This document shows, piece after piece, positions 1 through 8,402 of a DNA stretch of 64,000 bases. The stretch is taken from positions 67,309 through 131,308 of the forward strand of contig CAYRDX010000002.1 in the NCBI GenBank assembly GCA_964423205.1, given 5' to 3'. The number at the start of each line of letters is the position of its first letter. The stretch's first letter is position 1. Both the position numbers and the translations under genes were made by a program. Source of the DNA: UBA6168 sp964423205 (lineage in GTDB: Bacteria; Bacteroidota; Bacteroidia; Chitinophagales; Saprospiraceae). Under the pieces are notes generated by a model that made no database searches, had not been told where the DNA came from, and was given only the letters and a program-made list of their open reading frames with translations.

Positions 1-1358
1 CGGTAAATTAAATCCATTACCTCTTTTACAGAAGCGACTTTCACGTTGTCTACCCGTGTTATGATAAAACCTGCTTCCATTTGTGTCTGACTAACAGGGC
101 TGTTCGGCTCTACTTTGGCTACATATGCCCCTAAAACTCTCATCCTTCTTCTTTCATCAGTGGACAGTTCACGCAAATGCAAGCCCAAATCTTTTGCCAA
201 GGTTTCACCTTCATTGCTGACTGTGTATCCCCGCGACTGTTGTTTATCCTTGAGATCTATATAAGCTATCTGACTTTTGCCAGACCTGTAATACTGTACT
301 TTAATTCTCATACCCGGTCTCAGCCGACCCACATATTCCTGTAACTGAGGGACCGTATTAATTTTTACTCCATCAATGGAGGTTATGACGTCCCCGCTCT
401 TTAAACCTGCATCAGCAGCTCCGCCGTTTGTCGTTACAGCGTTTATCAATACACCTTCCACTGAAGGTAATCCGGCTTCTGCGGCTATTTTTCCGTTAAC
501 TGGTCCGATTCTTACACCCATTAAGCCACGTTTCACTTCTCCAAATTCCCGCAGGTCTTTAATGACCTTTCTGACCAGATTGGCTGGAATGGCAAAAGAA
601 TAACCTTCGTACCTTCCAGAACGGGTCATGATAGCGGTATTGATTCCAACGAGGTCACCGTTTGTATTTACAAGTGCACCGCCACTATTGCCAGGATTAA
701 CAGCCGCATCAGTCTGGATAAAGGATTCAATGCTGTATTCGCCTTCCAGCACATCTATGCTCCTTCCCAAAGCACTGACTATTCCTGCAGTCACGGTTGA
801 AGAAAGATTAAAGGGATTGCCAACGGCAAGGACCCATTCTCCCACACGCAATGAGTCAGAATTACCAAACTGCAGATAAGGTAGCCCCGTCTCCTCAATT
901 TTTAGCAGGGCTATATCTGTCGAAACATCTGCAGCTATAAGTGTTGCCCGGTATTCGCGACGGTCGTTCAACGTTACTTCAAATTTATCTCCCTCTTCTA
1001 TGACATGGTTATTTGTGACGATAAACCCATCTGTACTTACAATGACTCCCGAACCATTAGCTGAAACATAAGATCCACCGCCCCACCAGTTGTGGTTTGC
1101 CTGACTGGTTGTGCGAATATTCACAACAGCAGGGGTGACTATCTGGGCTGAAGCAATAAAATCGGTTGGTGCCGACGACAAATAGGGCTTTTTCAGGTAT
1201 CCTGAAACAAAGTTGTTGTCATTATTCCTGATGGTTCTCGACAGCAAAGGGTCCTGGTAAACAATTACCTTTTGAGGTGCTTCCACAATCCTGTAAATAC
1301 CGACCGCCAGGCAAGCAGAAATCACGGATGCGGTGAGTATTGTCCACAAATTCTTCAT
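1..1358 (-). CDS. degP: HtrA/DegP-family periplasmic serine protease with PDZ domains (3' end outside window)
   Basis: The reading frame opens at the ATG complementary to 1356-1358 and runs off the left edge, giving about 452 codons without a stop. It starts with a membrane-targeting segment (residues 1-25). A trypsin-like domain follows with a complete triad: His118 in TNNHVIEEGD, Asp148 in STDIALLK and Ser225 in NPGNSGGALV. This spacing matches DegP-family proteases. A PDZ domain (about 275-360) follows, and a second begins near residue 395 and is cut by the window edge. The family degrades or refolds misfolded envelope proteins. Start choice: this is the only ATG before the hydrophobic segment. 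The start lies just downstream of a mobile repeat copy (1369-1540), whose end carries a promoter-like box 23 bases from the ATG. Confidence 0.95.
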   Translation of the reverse strand, partial: MKNLWTILTASVISACLAVGIYRIVEAPQKVIVYQDPLLSRTIRNNDNNFVSGYLKKPYLSSAPTDFIASAQIVTPAVVNIRTTSQANHNWWGGGSYVSANGSGVIVSTDGFIVTNNHVIEEGDKFEVTLNDRREYRATLIAADVSTDIALLKIEETGLPYLQFGNSDSLRVGEWVLAVGNPFNLSSTVTAGIVSALGRSIDVLEGEYSIESFIQTDAAVNPGNSGGALVNTNGDLVGINTAIMTRSGRYEGYSFAIPANLVRKVIKDLREFGEVKRGLMGVRIGPVNGKIAAEAGLPSVEGVLINAVTTNGGAADAGLKSGDVITSIDGVKINTVPQLQEYVGRLRPGMRIKVQYYRSGKSQIAYIDLKDKQQSRGYTVSNEGETLAKDLGLHLRELSTDERRRMRVLGAYVAKVEPNSPVSQTQMEAGFIITRVDNVKVASVKEVMDLIY

Positions 1359-1368
1359 GTCACAATGT

Positions 1369-1540
1369 TTAGTAATGAGTCAAAAATAAAGTTGCCAAAT
1401 TGTTTTCTTAACCACTTGAAAATCAGTTGGCGGTTGGCGGTTGGCAGTTGGCAGTTGGCAGTTAGTTGCTGGAGCTTGATTAATTTCCAATTTCCAATTT
1501 CCAATTTCCAATTTCCTTTTTCCTTTTGCCTTTTTACTTT
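1369..1540 (-). repeat. Interspersed MITE-like repeat, copy 1 (heptamer-filled)
   Basis: Read on the minus strand it begins AAGTAAAAAGGCAA and ends TGACTCATTACTAA, as in three other copies in this window. The conserved core (CAAGTGGTTAAGAAAACAAT) lies at 1395-1419. Unlike copies 2 and 3, the middle is built from period-7 tandem units: five GTTGGCR units at 1426-1460 and five AATTTCC units at 1482-1516 (plus-strand reading). The end facing degP carries TATTTTTG (1381-1388, minus), a perfect TAnnTTTG match. The two ends are imperfect inverted repeats (TTAGTAATGAG versus TAAGTAAAAAG, 8 of 11 identical). Confidence 0.8.
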
Positions 1541-1743
1541 GGGGCTACCCGCAAAGTGGGTTTTTAATTTGAAAAGGTCAACCTTAAAATCCCGTTTTCG
1601 CCGGACTTTAAAAAATTTTCCCTGGCGGGAAAGTTATGGAGGGTCATTTTTTCACTGCAATCTGTATGCCGCTAATAGTGAATGCTGTAGATGATAATAT
1701 GTGTCTTACGAGTTGTTAAACTTCGGAAGATGAGATTGGACTG
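1541..1743. other. Gene-free stretch between repeat copy 1 and dapF promoter
   Basis: No convincing ORF. Two small hairpins are visible: ACCCGC-AAA-GTGGGT followed by a T run (about 1547-1566), and TTTCCC-TGGC-GGGAAA (about 1617-1632). Neither follows a plus-strand gene, so their roles are unknown. Confidence 0.4.
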
Positions 1744-1770
1744 TTTGTTTTACATCCTTCTTTATATTTG
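1744..1770 (+). promoter_or_regulatory. Candidate dapF promoter
   Basis: TATATTTG at 1763-1770 is a perfect match to the Bacteroidota -7 consensus TAnnTTTG. A TTTG lies 15 bases upstream at 1744-1747, a little closer than the usual 17-23. The dapF ATG follows 30 bases after the box. Confidence 0.5.
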
Positions 1771-1800
1771 AGTCAAATTTGGATAACTACTTTTCTAACT

Positions 1801-2595
1801 ATGAAAATACCGTTTTATAAATACCAGGGTACCGGGAATGATTTTATCATCATCGACAACCGGGGAACCGGATATCTGACGAGGAGAAATTCTGACATCA
1901 TCCGGTGGATGTGCAACCGCCGTTTTGGCATCGGAGGAGATGGCCTGATTTTACTTCAGGAAAAGCATGGGTTTGATTTTGAAATGGTTTATTTCAACTC
2001 AGACGGAAAAGAGGGCTCCATGTGTGGTAATGGTGGCAGATGTATCACTTCTCTTGCCTGTCACCTGGGATTAGTGAAAGATAGTTGCACTTTCCTGGCC
2101 ATTGATGGTCCACATCAGGCAAAGATTATCAGAGAGGATTGGATTGAGTTGAAAATGTCGGATGTAACAGAGATAGAGAAAGGCCAGGATTACTTTGTCC
2201 TGGATACCGGTTCGCCACATTATGTCATTTTTGTTGAAGACCTCAATGACATTAACGTGGTGGAAAGTGGACAGGTTATCAGATATTCCGATAGGTTTCG
2301 TGAAAAGGGTATCAATGTAAACTTTGTGGAGAGAAACAATTTCTATCTCCAGGTTGCCACCTATGAACGTGGAGTGGAGGATGAAACGCTATCCTGCGGC
2401 ACCGGGGTTACTGCTGCGGCAATTTCCTCTTTTTATAAAAATAAATTACCATTGGCTGCCACGGAAATCTACATCGGTACTATGGGTGGAGATTTACAGG
2501 TGAAATTTGTTCCGGAGCCTGATGGGGCTTTCAGGCAGGTCTGGCTTTGTGGTCCGGCAGTTCAGGTATTTGCTGGCGAGTATATGGTTGGGTGA
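1801..2595 (+). CDS. dapF: Diaminopimelate epimerase
   Basis: Converts LL- to meso-diaminopimelate in the cytoplasm, supplying lysine and the peptidoglycan cross-linking residue. The 264-residue protein has the two-fold DapF fold. The two catalytic cysteines are Cys75 (in SMCGNGGRC) and Cys199 (in LSCGTGVTA), and the N-terminal signature YQGTGNDF is present. The frame is open further upstream, but the ATG at 1801 begins the typical MKIPFYKYQGTGND start, so the upstream extension is rejected. It is monocistronic in appearance: the next gene on the right is convergent, with 8 bases between the stops. Confidence 0.97.
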   Translation: MKIPFYKYQGTGNDFIIIDNRGTGYLTRRNSDIIRWMCNRRFGIGGDGLILLQEKHGFDFEMVYFNSDGKEGSMCGNGGRCITSLACHLGLVKDSCTFLAIDGPHQAKIIREDWIELKMSDVTEIEKGQDYFVLDTGSPHYVIFVEDLNDINVVESGQVIRYSDRFREKGINVNFVERNNFYLQVATYERGVEDETLSCGTGVTAAAISSFYKNKLPLAATEIYIGTMGGDLQVKFVPEPDGAFRQVWLCGPAVQVFAGEYMVG

Positions 2596-2603
2596 GTTAT
2601 GTT

Positions 2604-2930
2604 TTATTCAAAGTCCTCGTCATCACCCAGCGCTAATTTTGCTTCGGCGAGTTCGCTGTAGGCATGTTTATCTCCCGCCTTTTGGGCTATTTCCATTCCT
2701 ATTCTGTAGGTTGAAAAGGCTTCATTCAATTGGTTTAGTTTTTCATAGAGTTTGCCCAAATGGTAATAGGTTCCAATGTAATCAGGGTCATTGTTTTCCA
2801 GACTTTGGTAATAAACTAAAGCTTTATCCGGTTCTCCCATCCCTTCGTACTCTTTAGCGAGGGCAAATTGTATGAAGGAATCTGTTGGATTGCTCTCCAA
2901 TAGGGATTTAAGTTGGTCAAGTCTGCTCAT
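2604..2930 (-). CDS. Small tetratricopeptide-repeat protein
   Basis: A 108-residue protein with no signal peptide, so probably cytoplasmic. Helical TPR-type units are visible: residues about 17-50 (FALAKEYEGMGEPDKALVYY) and 51-84 (YYHLGKLYEKLNQLNEAF), plus a final half-unit. The C-terminus is acidic (GDDEDFE). TPRs mediate protein-protein contacts; no partner can be named. Its stop faces the dapF stop, and it lies downstream of tex on the same strand with a gap of about 110 bases, so co-transcription with tex is possible. Confidence 0.8.
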   Translation of the reverse strand: MSRLDQLKSLLESNPTDSFIQFALAKEYEGMGEPDKALVYYQSLENNDPDYIGTYYHLGKLYEKLNQLNEAFSTYRIGMEIAQKAGDKHAYSELAEAKLALGDDEDFE

Positions 2931-3043
2931 AAATTTATTGGTTTGAGTGCGACAAAGTTCCCGGGAAAGTTCCTGGGAGAATAGTTGGTTTCAAAACTCT
3001 GAATTACAACAATTTATAAACAAAGGTGAAACGGAAAACGCTT

Positions 3044-5164
3044 TCACCTCACATCTTTCATACTTAGGTGAATTCGTTTTCTGAGCACATCCACTTCCAC
3101 TACCCGTACTTTTACCTCCTGATTCAATTTCACAACGTCTGCGGTGTTTTTGACGAATTTGTTAGCCAGTTGTGATATATGTACGAGTCCATCCTGTTTG
3201 ACGCCGATGTCCACGAAAGCTCCAAAATTGGTGATGTTGGTGACAATCCCCGGCAACTCCATGCCGGGCGAAAGGTCTTCAATTGACCGCACATTGCCAA
3301 ATTCAAAAGCCTTTGCACTACCTCGTGGATCCAGGCCGGGCTTATCCAACTCTTTCATGATGTCTGTCAATGTAGGCATACCTGTGGTATGGCTGACGTA
3401 TTTCTTTAAATCAATTTGCCTTCTCAAGGAAGGGTTTTTGATTAATTCCGCAACAGTAGTGTTTAAATCAGAAGCCATACGTTCGACAATGTGGTAGCTT
3501 TCAGGATGAACAGAGGTATTGTCGAGTGGATTATCTGCATCTCGAATTCTGAGAAAACCGGCACATTGTTCAAATGATTTTTCACCCATTCTTGGGACTT
3601 TTTTCAGTTGCTGTCTCGAAACAAACTGCCCAATCTCTGTTCGGTAACTGATAATGTTTTGTGCAAGCGAAGGCCCTAAACCTGAAACATAAGTTAGCAA
3701 GTGTTTACTGGCTGTGTTCAGGTTAATGCCAACTGCATTGACACAGCTTTCGACCGTGCGGTTGAGGCTTTCCTTCAATTTTACCTGGTTGACATCATGC
3801 TGATATTGGCCTACACCAATACTTTTTGGGTCAATTTTTACCAATTCAGCCAGTGGATCCATCAACCTTCTGCCAATACTGACACCTCCCCGAACCGTTA
3901 CATCATGTTCGGGAAACTCTTCACGTGCCACTTCCGAGGCTGAATAGATGGAGGCCCCGGCCTCATTTACAGAAAATATTTCCACCTTTTTTTCAAATGG
4001 GATGCCTTTACATAAATCGAGCGTTTCACGACCAGCGGTTCCATTGCCAATGGCGATTGCATCAATCTTAAACTGAAGCACCAAATCCTGTATGGTTTTT
4101 CTGGCCATCATTTCATCCATTTGAGGTGGATGAGGATAAATGGTTGTGTTATGAAGTAAGTCTCCATTTTCATTGAGAACCACGACTTTACATCCAGTGC
4201 GGAAACCCGGGTCGATTCCGAGGGTGCGTTTTGGTCCCAGCGGTGGTGACAGTAATAGTTGCCTCAAATTTTCCACAAAGACCTGAATAGCTTCCTCATC
4301 CGCTTTTTCTTTGGCAGTATTTCTGAATTCAGTTTCAATACTGGGTGAAAGAAGTCGCTGATAGGAATCGTGCAGTGCCATTTTTACCTGTTCTGTAGAA
4401 GTACCTTTGCCTTTCAGGAAATCTTGTTCTAACCTGTAAAGAACCTCTTCCTCTTCAGGGGCAATACTCACCCGAAGGAATCCTTCATCTTCACCGCGCC
4501 GGATGGCCAGGTAACGGTGTGAGGGGCAATTTTTCAGTTGTTCGGAGAAACTGAAATAATCTCTGAATTTGGCAGCTTCCTCCTCTTTGCCTTTGGCAAC
4601 TTTGGTAGTAATGACCGCATCTTTCTGAAAGGCAAAACGCACTTTATTGCGTGCTGATTCATTTTCAGCAATCCATTCCGCGATGATATCTCTGGCACCC
4701 TGCAAAGCGCCATCTATCGTTGTCACTTCTTCACTAAGGTAATTTTCAGCCAAATGGTCGGCTTGCTGGTTTTTCTGCTCAAAAATAATCCGGGCTAACG
4801 GCTCAAGACCCTTTTCCCTGGCTGCTGTTGCTCTTGTCTTTCGTTTGGGTTTATAAGGCAGGTAAATGTCTTCCAGTTCTGTGCTGTCCCAGCAATCTTC
4901 AATACGCTTGCGCAACTCGTCAGTCAGTTTACCTTGTTCTTCAATGGTGCTTATAACCGTTTCCTTTCTTTTCAGCAATTCCTGAAGCTTTTTCCATTCC
5001 TGTTGTATATCAGCAATTTCCACTTCGTCGAGTGAGCCGGTCGCTTCTTTGCGATATCGCGCAATAAAAGGAATAGTAGCACCTTCTTCCAAAAGGCTAA
5101 TAGTGCTTTCTATTTTTCGGGTTGGGACCTTGGTTTTTTCCGCAATGAGTTTTATTAAGAGCAT
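3044..5164 (-). CDS. tex: Tex-family S1 RNA-binding transcription accessory protein
   Basis: The 706-residue length and domain order fit Tex: an N-terminal helical region (1-190), a central portion, a YqgF/RNase H-like domain starting near residue 320 (TLGIDPGFRTGCKV), helix-hairpin-helix motifs around 490-560 (SGLGPSLAQNIISYR), and a C-terminal S1 domain (about 635-706, GIVTNITNFGAFVDIGV). Tex proteins bind nucleic acid and influence transcription and stress resistance; the exact biochemical role is not settled. An ald gene lies upstream on the same strand, separated by repeat copy 2, whose promoter-like end points to tex. Confidence 0.95.
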   Translation of the reverse strand: MLLIKLIAEKTKVPTRKIESTISLLEEGATIPFIARYRKEATGSLDEVEIADIQQEWKKLQELLKRKETVISTIEEQGKLTDELRKRIEDCWDSTELEDIYLPYKPKRKTRATAAREKGLEPLARIIFEQKNQQADHLAENYLSEEVTTIDGALQGARDIIAEWIAENESARNKVRFAFQKDAVITTKVAKGKEEEAAKFRDYFSFSEQLKNCPSHRYLAIRRGEDEGFLRVSIAPEEEEVLYRLEQDFLKGKGTSTEQVKMALHDSYQRLLSPSIETEFRNTAKEKADEEAIQVFVENLRQLLLSPPLGPKRTLGIDPGFRTGCKVVVLNENGDLLHNTTIYPHPPQMDEMMARKTIQDLVLQFKIDAIAIGNGTAGRETLDLCKGIPFEKKVEIFSVNEAGASIYSASEVAREEFPEHDVTVRGGVSIGRRLMDPLAELVKIDPKSIGVGQYQHDVNQVKLKESLNRTVESCVNAVGINLNTASKHLLTYVSGLGPSLAQNIISYRTEIGQFVSRQQLKKVPRMGEKSFEQCAGFLRIRDADNPLDNTSVHPESYHIVERMASDLNTTVAELIKNPSLRRQIDLKKYVSHTTGMPTLTDIMKELDKPGLDPRGSAKAFEFGNVRSIEDLSPGMELPGIVTNITNFGAFVDIGVKQDGLVHISQLANKFVKNTADVVKLNQEVKVRVVEVDVLRKRIHLSMKDVR

Positions 5165-5188
5165 GTTTGTTCAGTTGTAAAAAGAACA

Positions 5189-5234
5189 GAGGGCACAAGT
5201 TCAGCATGGTAATTTCTGAGCTTATGCCCTCTAT
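5189..5234. other. Imperfect inverted repeat upstream of tex
   Basis: AGAGGGCACAAGTTCAG pairs with CTGAGCTTATGCCCTCT across a short loop, with one mismatch and one wobble pair. It lies between repeat copy 2 and the tex start, without a T run. It could be a transcript hairpin in the tex leader or a weak terminator for ald. Confidence 0.4.
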
Positions 5235-5265
5235 ATAATATAGTCTGTCAGCCTTTCCAATTGGC

Positions 5266-5400
5266 TTAGTAATGAGTCAAAAATAAAGTAGCCAAATTGT
5301 TTTCTTAACCACTTGAAAATCAGTTGGAAAACTTTTGCCTACTTGGCCCTAAGGGCCTTGCCCCTTTAGCCCTTCGGGCTTCGGGGTTGCCTTTTTACTT
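5266..5400 (-). repeat. Interspersed MITE-like repeat, copy 2 (hairpin type)
   Basis: On the minus strand it begins AAGTAAAAAGGCAA a few bases after the ald stop and ends TGACTCATTACTAA, about 100 bases before tex. The middle contains AGCCC-GAA-GGGCT nested inside CCCC/GGGG, and the palindrome GGCCCTTAGGGCC. This middle is almost identical to copy 3 at 24282-24413. TATTTTTG near the tex-facing end (5278-5285, minus) is a perfect -7 box match. Confidence 0.85.
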
Positions 5401-5412
5401 TTTACTTGTTCC

Positions 5413-6525
5413 TTACAGGAATTTATTCACATCAACGTACTTGAGTCCGAAGGCTTCGGCAACGCCCTGATAGACGACATGACCTTTGATGATGTTAAGT
5501 CCAAGTTTCAGAGCCTGATTTTCCCGGCATGCCTGTTGCCAACCTTTATTTGCCAATAGAATGGCGAAAGGTAAAGTGGCATTAGTCAATGCAATGGTTG
5601 AAGTATAAGGAACTGCGCCCGGCATGTTGGCTACACAATAGTGAAGTACATTGTCGATTGTATAAATGGGATCCTGATGGGTAGTCGGTTTAGTGGTTTC
5701 AAAACAGCCACCCTGGTCCACGGCTACGTCGACGAGAACTGTTCCGGGACGCATGTCTTTCAGCATTGCTCTTGTTATCAAATGAGGTGCTTTGGCGCCG
5801 GTTATGAGTACAGCACCTACAATCAGGTCGTGATTTCTAATGAGTCTTCGAATGTTCAATTCATTGGAATACATGGTAATGACATTGGCTGGCATGACAT
5901 CAGCCAAATACCTCAATCTGGAAAGGTTGGTATCCAGAATAATTACCTGAGCACCCAATCCTGCTGCCATTTTAGCCGCTTGTGTGCCCACAACGCCTCC
6001 ACCTATAACGAGAACCTTGGCTGGTTGGACGCCTGGCACACCACCTAACAGAATGCCCCTGCCCCCCATTGGTCTTTCCAGGAATTTGGCACCTTCCTGA
6101 ACAGCCATCCGGCCAGCAACTTCAGACATAGGCACCAAAAGTGGAAGGCTGCGGTCAGGCATTTCAACAGTTTCATAAGCAAGACAAACAGCTTTGCTCT
6201 CTATCATCGCTTTTGTGAGGGGCTCGTAAGATGCAAAATGGAAATAAGTGAACACAAGCTGATTAGGGCGTAACATGGAATATTCCTGTTCAATAGGTTC
6301 TTTTACTTTCATGATCATTTCACCCTTCTCGTAACAGGCAGCTGCATTAGGCAATATCTTGGCACCTGAATCCATGTATTCTTTATCTTCGAATCCACTG
6401 TGTTCACCAGCGCCTTGTTGTATGTAAACTTCATGGCCTCTTTTGGACAATTCTAGTGCACCGGCTGGTGTAAGCGCTACGCGGTTTTCATTGGTTTTTA
6501 TTTCGGCAGGAACAGCAATAACCAT
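5413..6525 (-). CDS. ald: Alanine dehydrogenase
   Basis: NAD-dependent oxidative deamination of L-alanine to pyruvate and ammonia (or the reverse), cytoplasmic, in alanine catabolism and nitrogen balance. The 370-residue length is normal. The substrate-binding residues known in the family are in place: Arg15 (TNENRVAL), Lys75 (VKEP) and His96 (YFHFA). The dinucleotide-binding glycine motif VLVIGGGVVGTQAAK follows near residue 170. Its ATG is at 6525, and its 3' end abuts repeat copy 2. The upstream region contains the terminator and candidate sRNA that follow mqnD. Confidence 0.96.
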   Translation of the reverse strand: MVIAVPAEIKTNENRVALTPAGALELSKRGHEVYIQQGAGEHSGFEDKEYMDSGAKILPNAAACYEKGEMIMKVKEPIEQEYSMLRPNQLVFTYFHFASYEPLTKAMIESKAVCLAYETVEMPDRSLPLLVPMSEVAGRMAVQEGAKFLERPMGGRGILLGGVPGVQPAKVLVIGGGVVGTQAAKMAAGLGAQVIILDTNLSRLRYLADVMPANVITMYSNELNIRRLIRNHDLIVGAVLITGAKAPHLITRAMLKDMRPGTVLVDVAVDQGGCFETTKPTTHQDPIYTIDNVLHYCVANMPGAVPYTSTIALTNATLPFAILLANKGWQQACRENQALKLGLNIIKGHVVYQGVAEAFGLKYVDVNKFL

Positions 6526-6665
6526 AATATTCAGGTTTGTAGTTTAGTAGATAAATAATTGAGGCGGCAAATATAGGAAAGGGAATTCTTATTCCTGATT
6601 GGGGGCCAGCTAAAAGAAATCATGCGAAAGGATGACCAAAGTTGGAAAGCACAATGATATAGGTG

Positions 6666-6695
6666 GAAAAAAAAAGCCCGGAATTTCTCCGGGCT
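6666..6695 (-). terminator. Rho-independent terminator downstream of mqnD
   Basis: Stem AGCCCGGA/TCCGGGCT (6675-6682 with 6688-6695) and, on the minus strand, a run of nine T. It ends transcription coming from mqnD or from the candidate sRNA that starts near 6731. Confidence 0.85.
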
Positions 6696-6744
6696 AAAAA
6701 CGAATCTTACAATTCTTTAACCAAAACTTACACGACCAAAGATA
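6666..6744 (-). ncRNA. Candidate small RNA from the mqnD 3' region
   Basis: On the minus strand TATCTTTG (6737-6744), a perfect -7 box, follows the mqnD stop. About 35 bases of U-rich unstructured leader then lead into the strong terminator hairpin at 6675-6695. The predicted transcript is about 65 nt. A similar arrangement occurs at 36155-36259. There is no homology evidence; this is inferred from promoter and terminator spacing alone. Confidence 0.35.
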
Positions 6745-6776
6745 GGCAATTTTTGTGCCAGAAATTAAAATCATTT

Positions 6777-7607
6777 TTAATTTATTAAAATTTGACCATC
6801 ATAAGATGGAATAATTTTTTTAAGAATTGCTTCCTGAAATAGCCTGTTTACGGCACTTCTACCTGTTTCTCCTAAACTTACGGTAAAATCATTTACGTAT
6901 AAATTAATGTGTTGATGCATTACCTGTTCATCCATTTCCTGTGCATGACATTTTACGAAATCTTTCGAAGATTGTGGATTAGAAAGGGCAAATTCCACAC
7001 TCCGCCGTAACACACGGTCGATTTTCGATTGTGTTGTAGCATCAAGCTTTCTAGACACTGCAATGCCTCCAAGAGGAATAGGAGCGTGGTAAGTGCTTTC
7101 CCAATACTCACCAAGGTCCATCATTTTAATTAGTCCTTTGCTCTCATAGGTAAAGCGGTTTTCGTGAATTATCAACCCCGCATCTACAACTCCAGAAAGC
7201 ACTGCATCTTCAACTTCTGAGAATACCAATTCAACTTTGTTATTAGCATCCGGAAAAGCTAAACTCAATAGCAAGTTGGCAGTAGTGTATTTTCCTGGTA
7301 TTGCGATGCTGGCAACGTTGAGTGCCTCCTTACCGAGTGATTGCTTTGCTATCAGCAAGGGGCCGCAATTATTACCAAGTGCGCTGCCCGAGTTCAAAAG
7401 AGCATAGTCATGAAGTAGCCACCCCAAGGCATGATAACTGAGCTTGGTTATGTCCAGTTCTTTGTTGAACGCTTTCCTGTTTAATTCTTCCACATCAGCC
7501 AATACGACATTAAATTCAAGTCCTTCCGCATCAATCTTTCCATGAACGAGTGCATCGAAAATGAAGGTATCATTAGGGCAAGGCGAAAATCCAATTGATA
7601 GTTTCAT
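6777..7607 (-). CDS. mqnD: 1,4-dihydroxy-6-naphthoate synthase (futalosine menaquinone pathway)
   Basis: The 276-residue protein has the MqnD/periplasmic-binding-protein-like fold. The N-terminus reads MKLSIGFSPCPNDTFIFDAL, which is the family signature. Later conserved stretches include DITKLSYHA and GLIIHENRFTY. MqnD converts cyclic dehypoxanthine futalosine to 1,4-dihydroxy-6-naphthoate. Its presence implies that menaquinone is made by the futalosine route rather than by MenF-MenB; the other mqn genes are not in this window. It is divergent from the pseudouridine synthase gene, with about 70 bases between start codons. Confidence 0.93.
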   Translation of the reverse strand: MKLSIGFSPCPNDTFIFDALVHGKIDAEGLEFNVVLADVEELNRKAFNKELDITKLSYHALGWLLHDYALLNSGSALGNNCGPLLIAKQSLGKEALNVASIAIPGKYTTANLLLSLAFPDANNKVELVFSEVEDAVLSGVVDAGLIIHENRFTYESKGLIKMMDLGEYWESTYHAPIPLGGIAVSRKLDATTQSKIDRVLRRSVEFALSNPQSSKDFVKCHAQEMDEQVMHQHINLYVNDFTVSLGETGRSAVNRLFQEAILKKIIPSYDGQILIN

Positions 7608-7664
7608 GCATTTAATCAGTTGTTGTGGGTAAAGTTAATCAGGAAAGAGTTGTTTCCCATTTTC

Positions 7665-7672
7665 TACATTTG
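7665..7672 (+). promoter_or_regulatory. -7 box immediately before the pseudouridine synthase start
   Basis: TACATTTG matches TAnnTTTG and ends only 7 bases before the ATG at 7680, so transcription would begin about 3-4 bases before the start codon. No convincing -33 TTG is spaced correctly. Confidence 0.4.
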
Positions 7673-7679
7673 CACCGCT

Positions 7680-8363
7680 ATGCAAATCTTATTTGAAGAC
7701 AACCACTTGATTGCGGTAAACAAGCCTGCCGGGATACTGGTTCACGGCGATGTTACCGGCGACCCAACCTTAGCTGATATGGTTAAGGCTTATATCAAAG
7801 ACCGTTACGACAAACCTGGTGATGTTTTTCTGGGTGTGATTCACCGCCTTGACAGGCCAGTGAGTGGAGTTTGTGTTTTTGCCAGAACAAGCAAAGCGCT
7901 CGAGCGCATGAATAAATTATTTGCGGAGAGAAAAGTGGAAAAGGTATATGTGGCTATTACTGGTAAAAGGCCGAATCCAATCTCCGGTACCCTTACTCAC
8001 TTTCTGCTGAAGGATGAAAGCAGAAACCTGACCAGAGCCTTGGATAATCCCAGCAACCGTTCGAAAGATGCGAAAAAATCGTCCCTCGATTATGAACTTC
8101 TAGGTGAATTGGGAAGTCAGTTTTTTCTTAGGATATTGCCCAAAACAGGCCGATCTCACCAGATCAGGGCTCAACTGGGTAAAATAGGATGCTCCATTCG
8201 CGGTGATGTAAAATATGGTTATCCCACAGCAAACAAGGATGGTTCTATCCATTTACATTGCCATTCACTTTCTTTTGAACACCCAGTAAAAAAGGAGCAG
8301 ATTATTATAGAAGCAGACCTCCCTCACAATCAGATTTGGAATCTGTTTCGCAACATGGGTTAG
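7680..8363 (+). CDS. RluA-family RNA pseudouridine synthase
   Basis: Isomerises uridine to pseudouridine in RNA. The 227-residue protein has the RluA-type catalytic motif HRLDRPVSGV, with the catalytic Asp in HRLDR near residue 60. It begins MQILFEDNHLIAVNKPAG, a typical opening for this family without an S4 domain. A late motif, KTGRSHQIRAQ, is also typical. The frame is open upstream from a TTG at 7620, but the ATG at 7680 aligns with the family N-terminus. The RNA target (23S rRNA or tRNA) cannot be decided from sequence. A 3-hydroxybutyryl-CoA dehydrogenase follows after 39 bases on the same strand. Confidence 0.93.
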   Translation: MQILFEDNHLIAVNKPAGILVHGDVTGDPTLADMVKAYIKDRYDKPGDVFLGVIHRLDRPVSGVCVFARTSKALERMNKLFAERKVEKVYVAITGKRPNPISGTLTHFLLKDESRNLTRALDNPSNRSKDAKKSSLDYELLGELGSQFFLRILPKTGRSHQIRAQLGKIGCSIRGDVKYGYPTANKDGSIHLHCHSLSFEHPVKKEQIIIEADLPHNQIWNLFRNMG

Positions 8364-8402
8364 ATTTTAGAAGCAATACCTAAATCAACAATAAAACTGA
8401 AT

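Noticed and set aside
1272..1694. A 140-codon plus-strand frame over the degP start and repeat copy 1
   Set aside because: It runs antisense through degP and across the mobile repeat; part of its translation recurs only because the repeat does.
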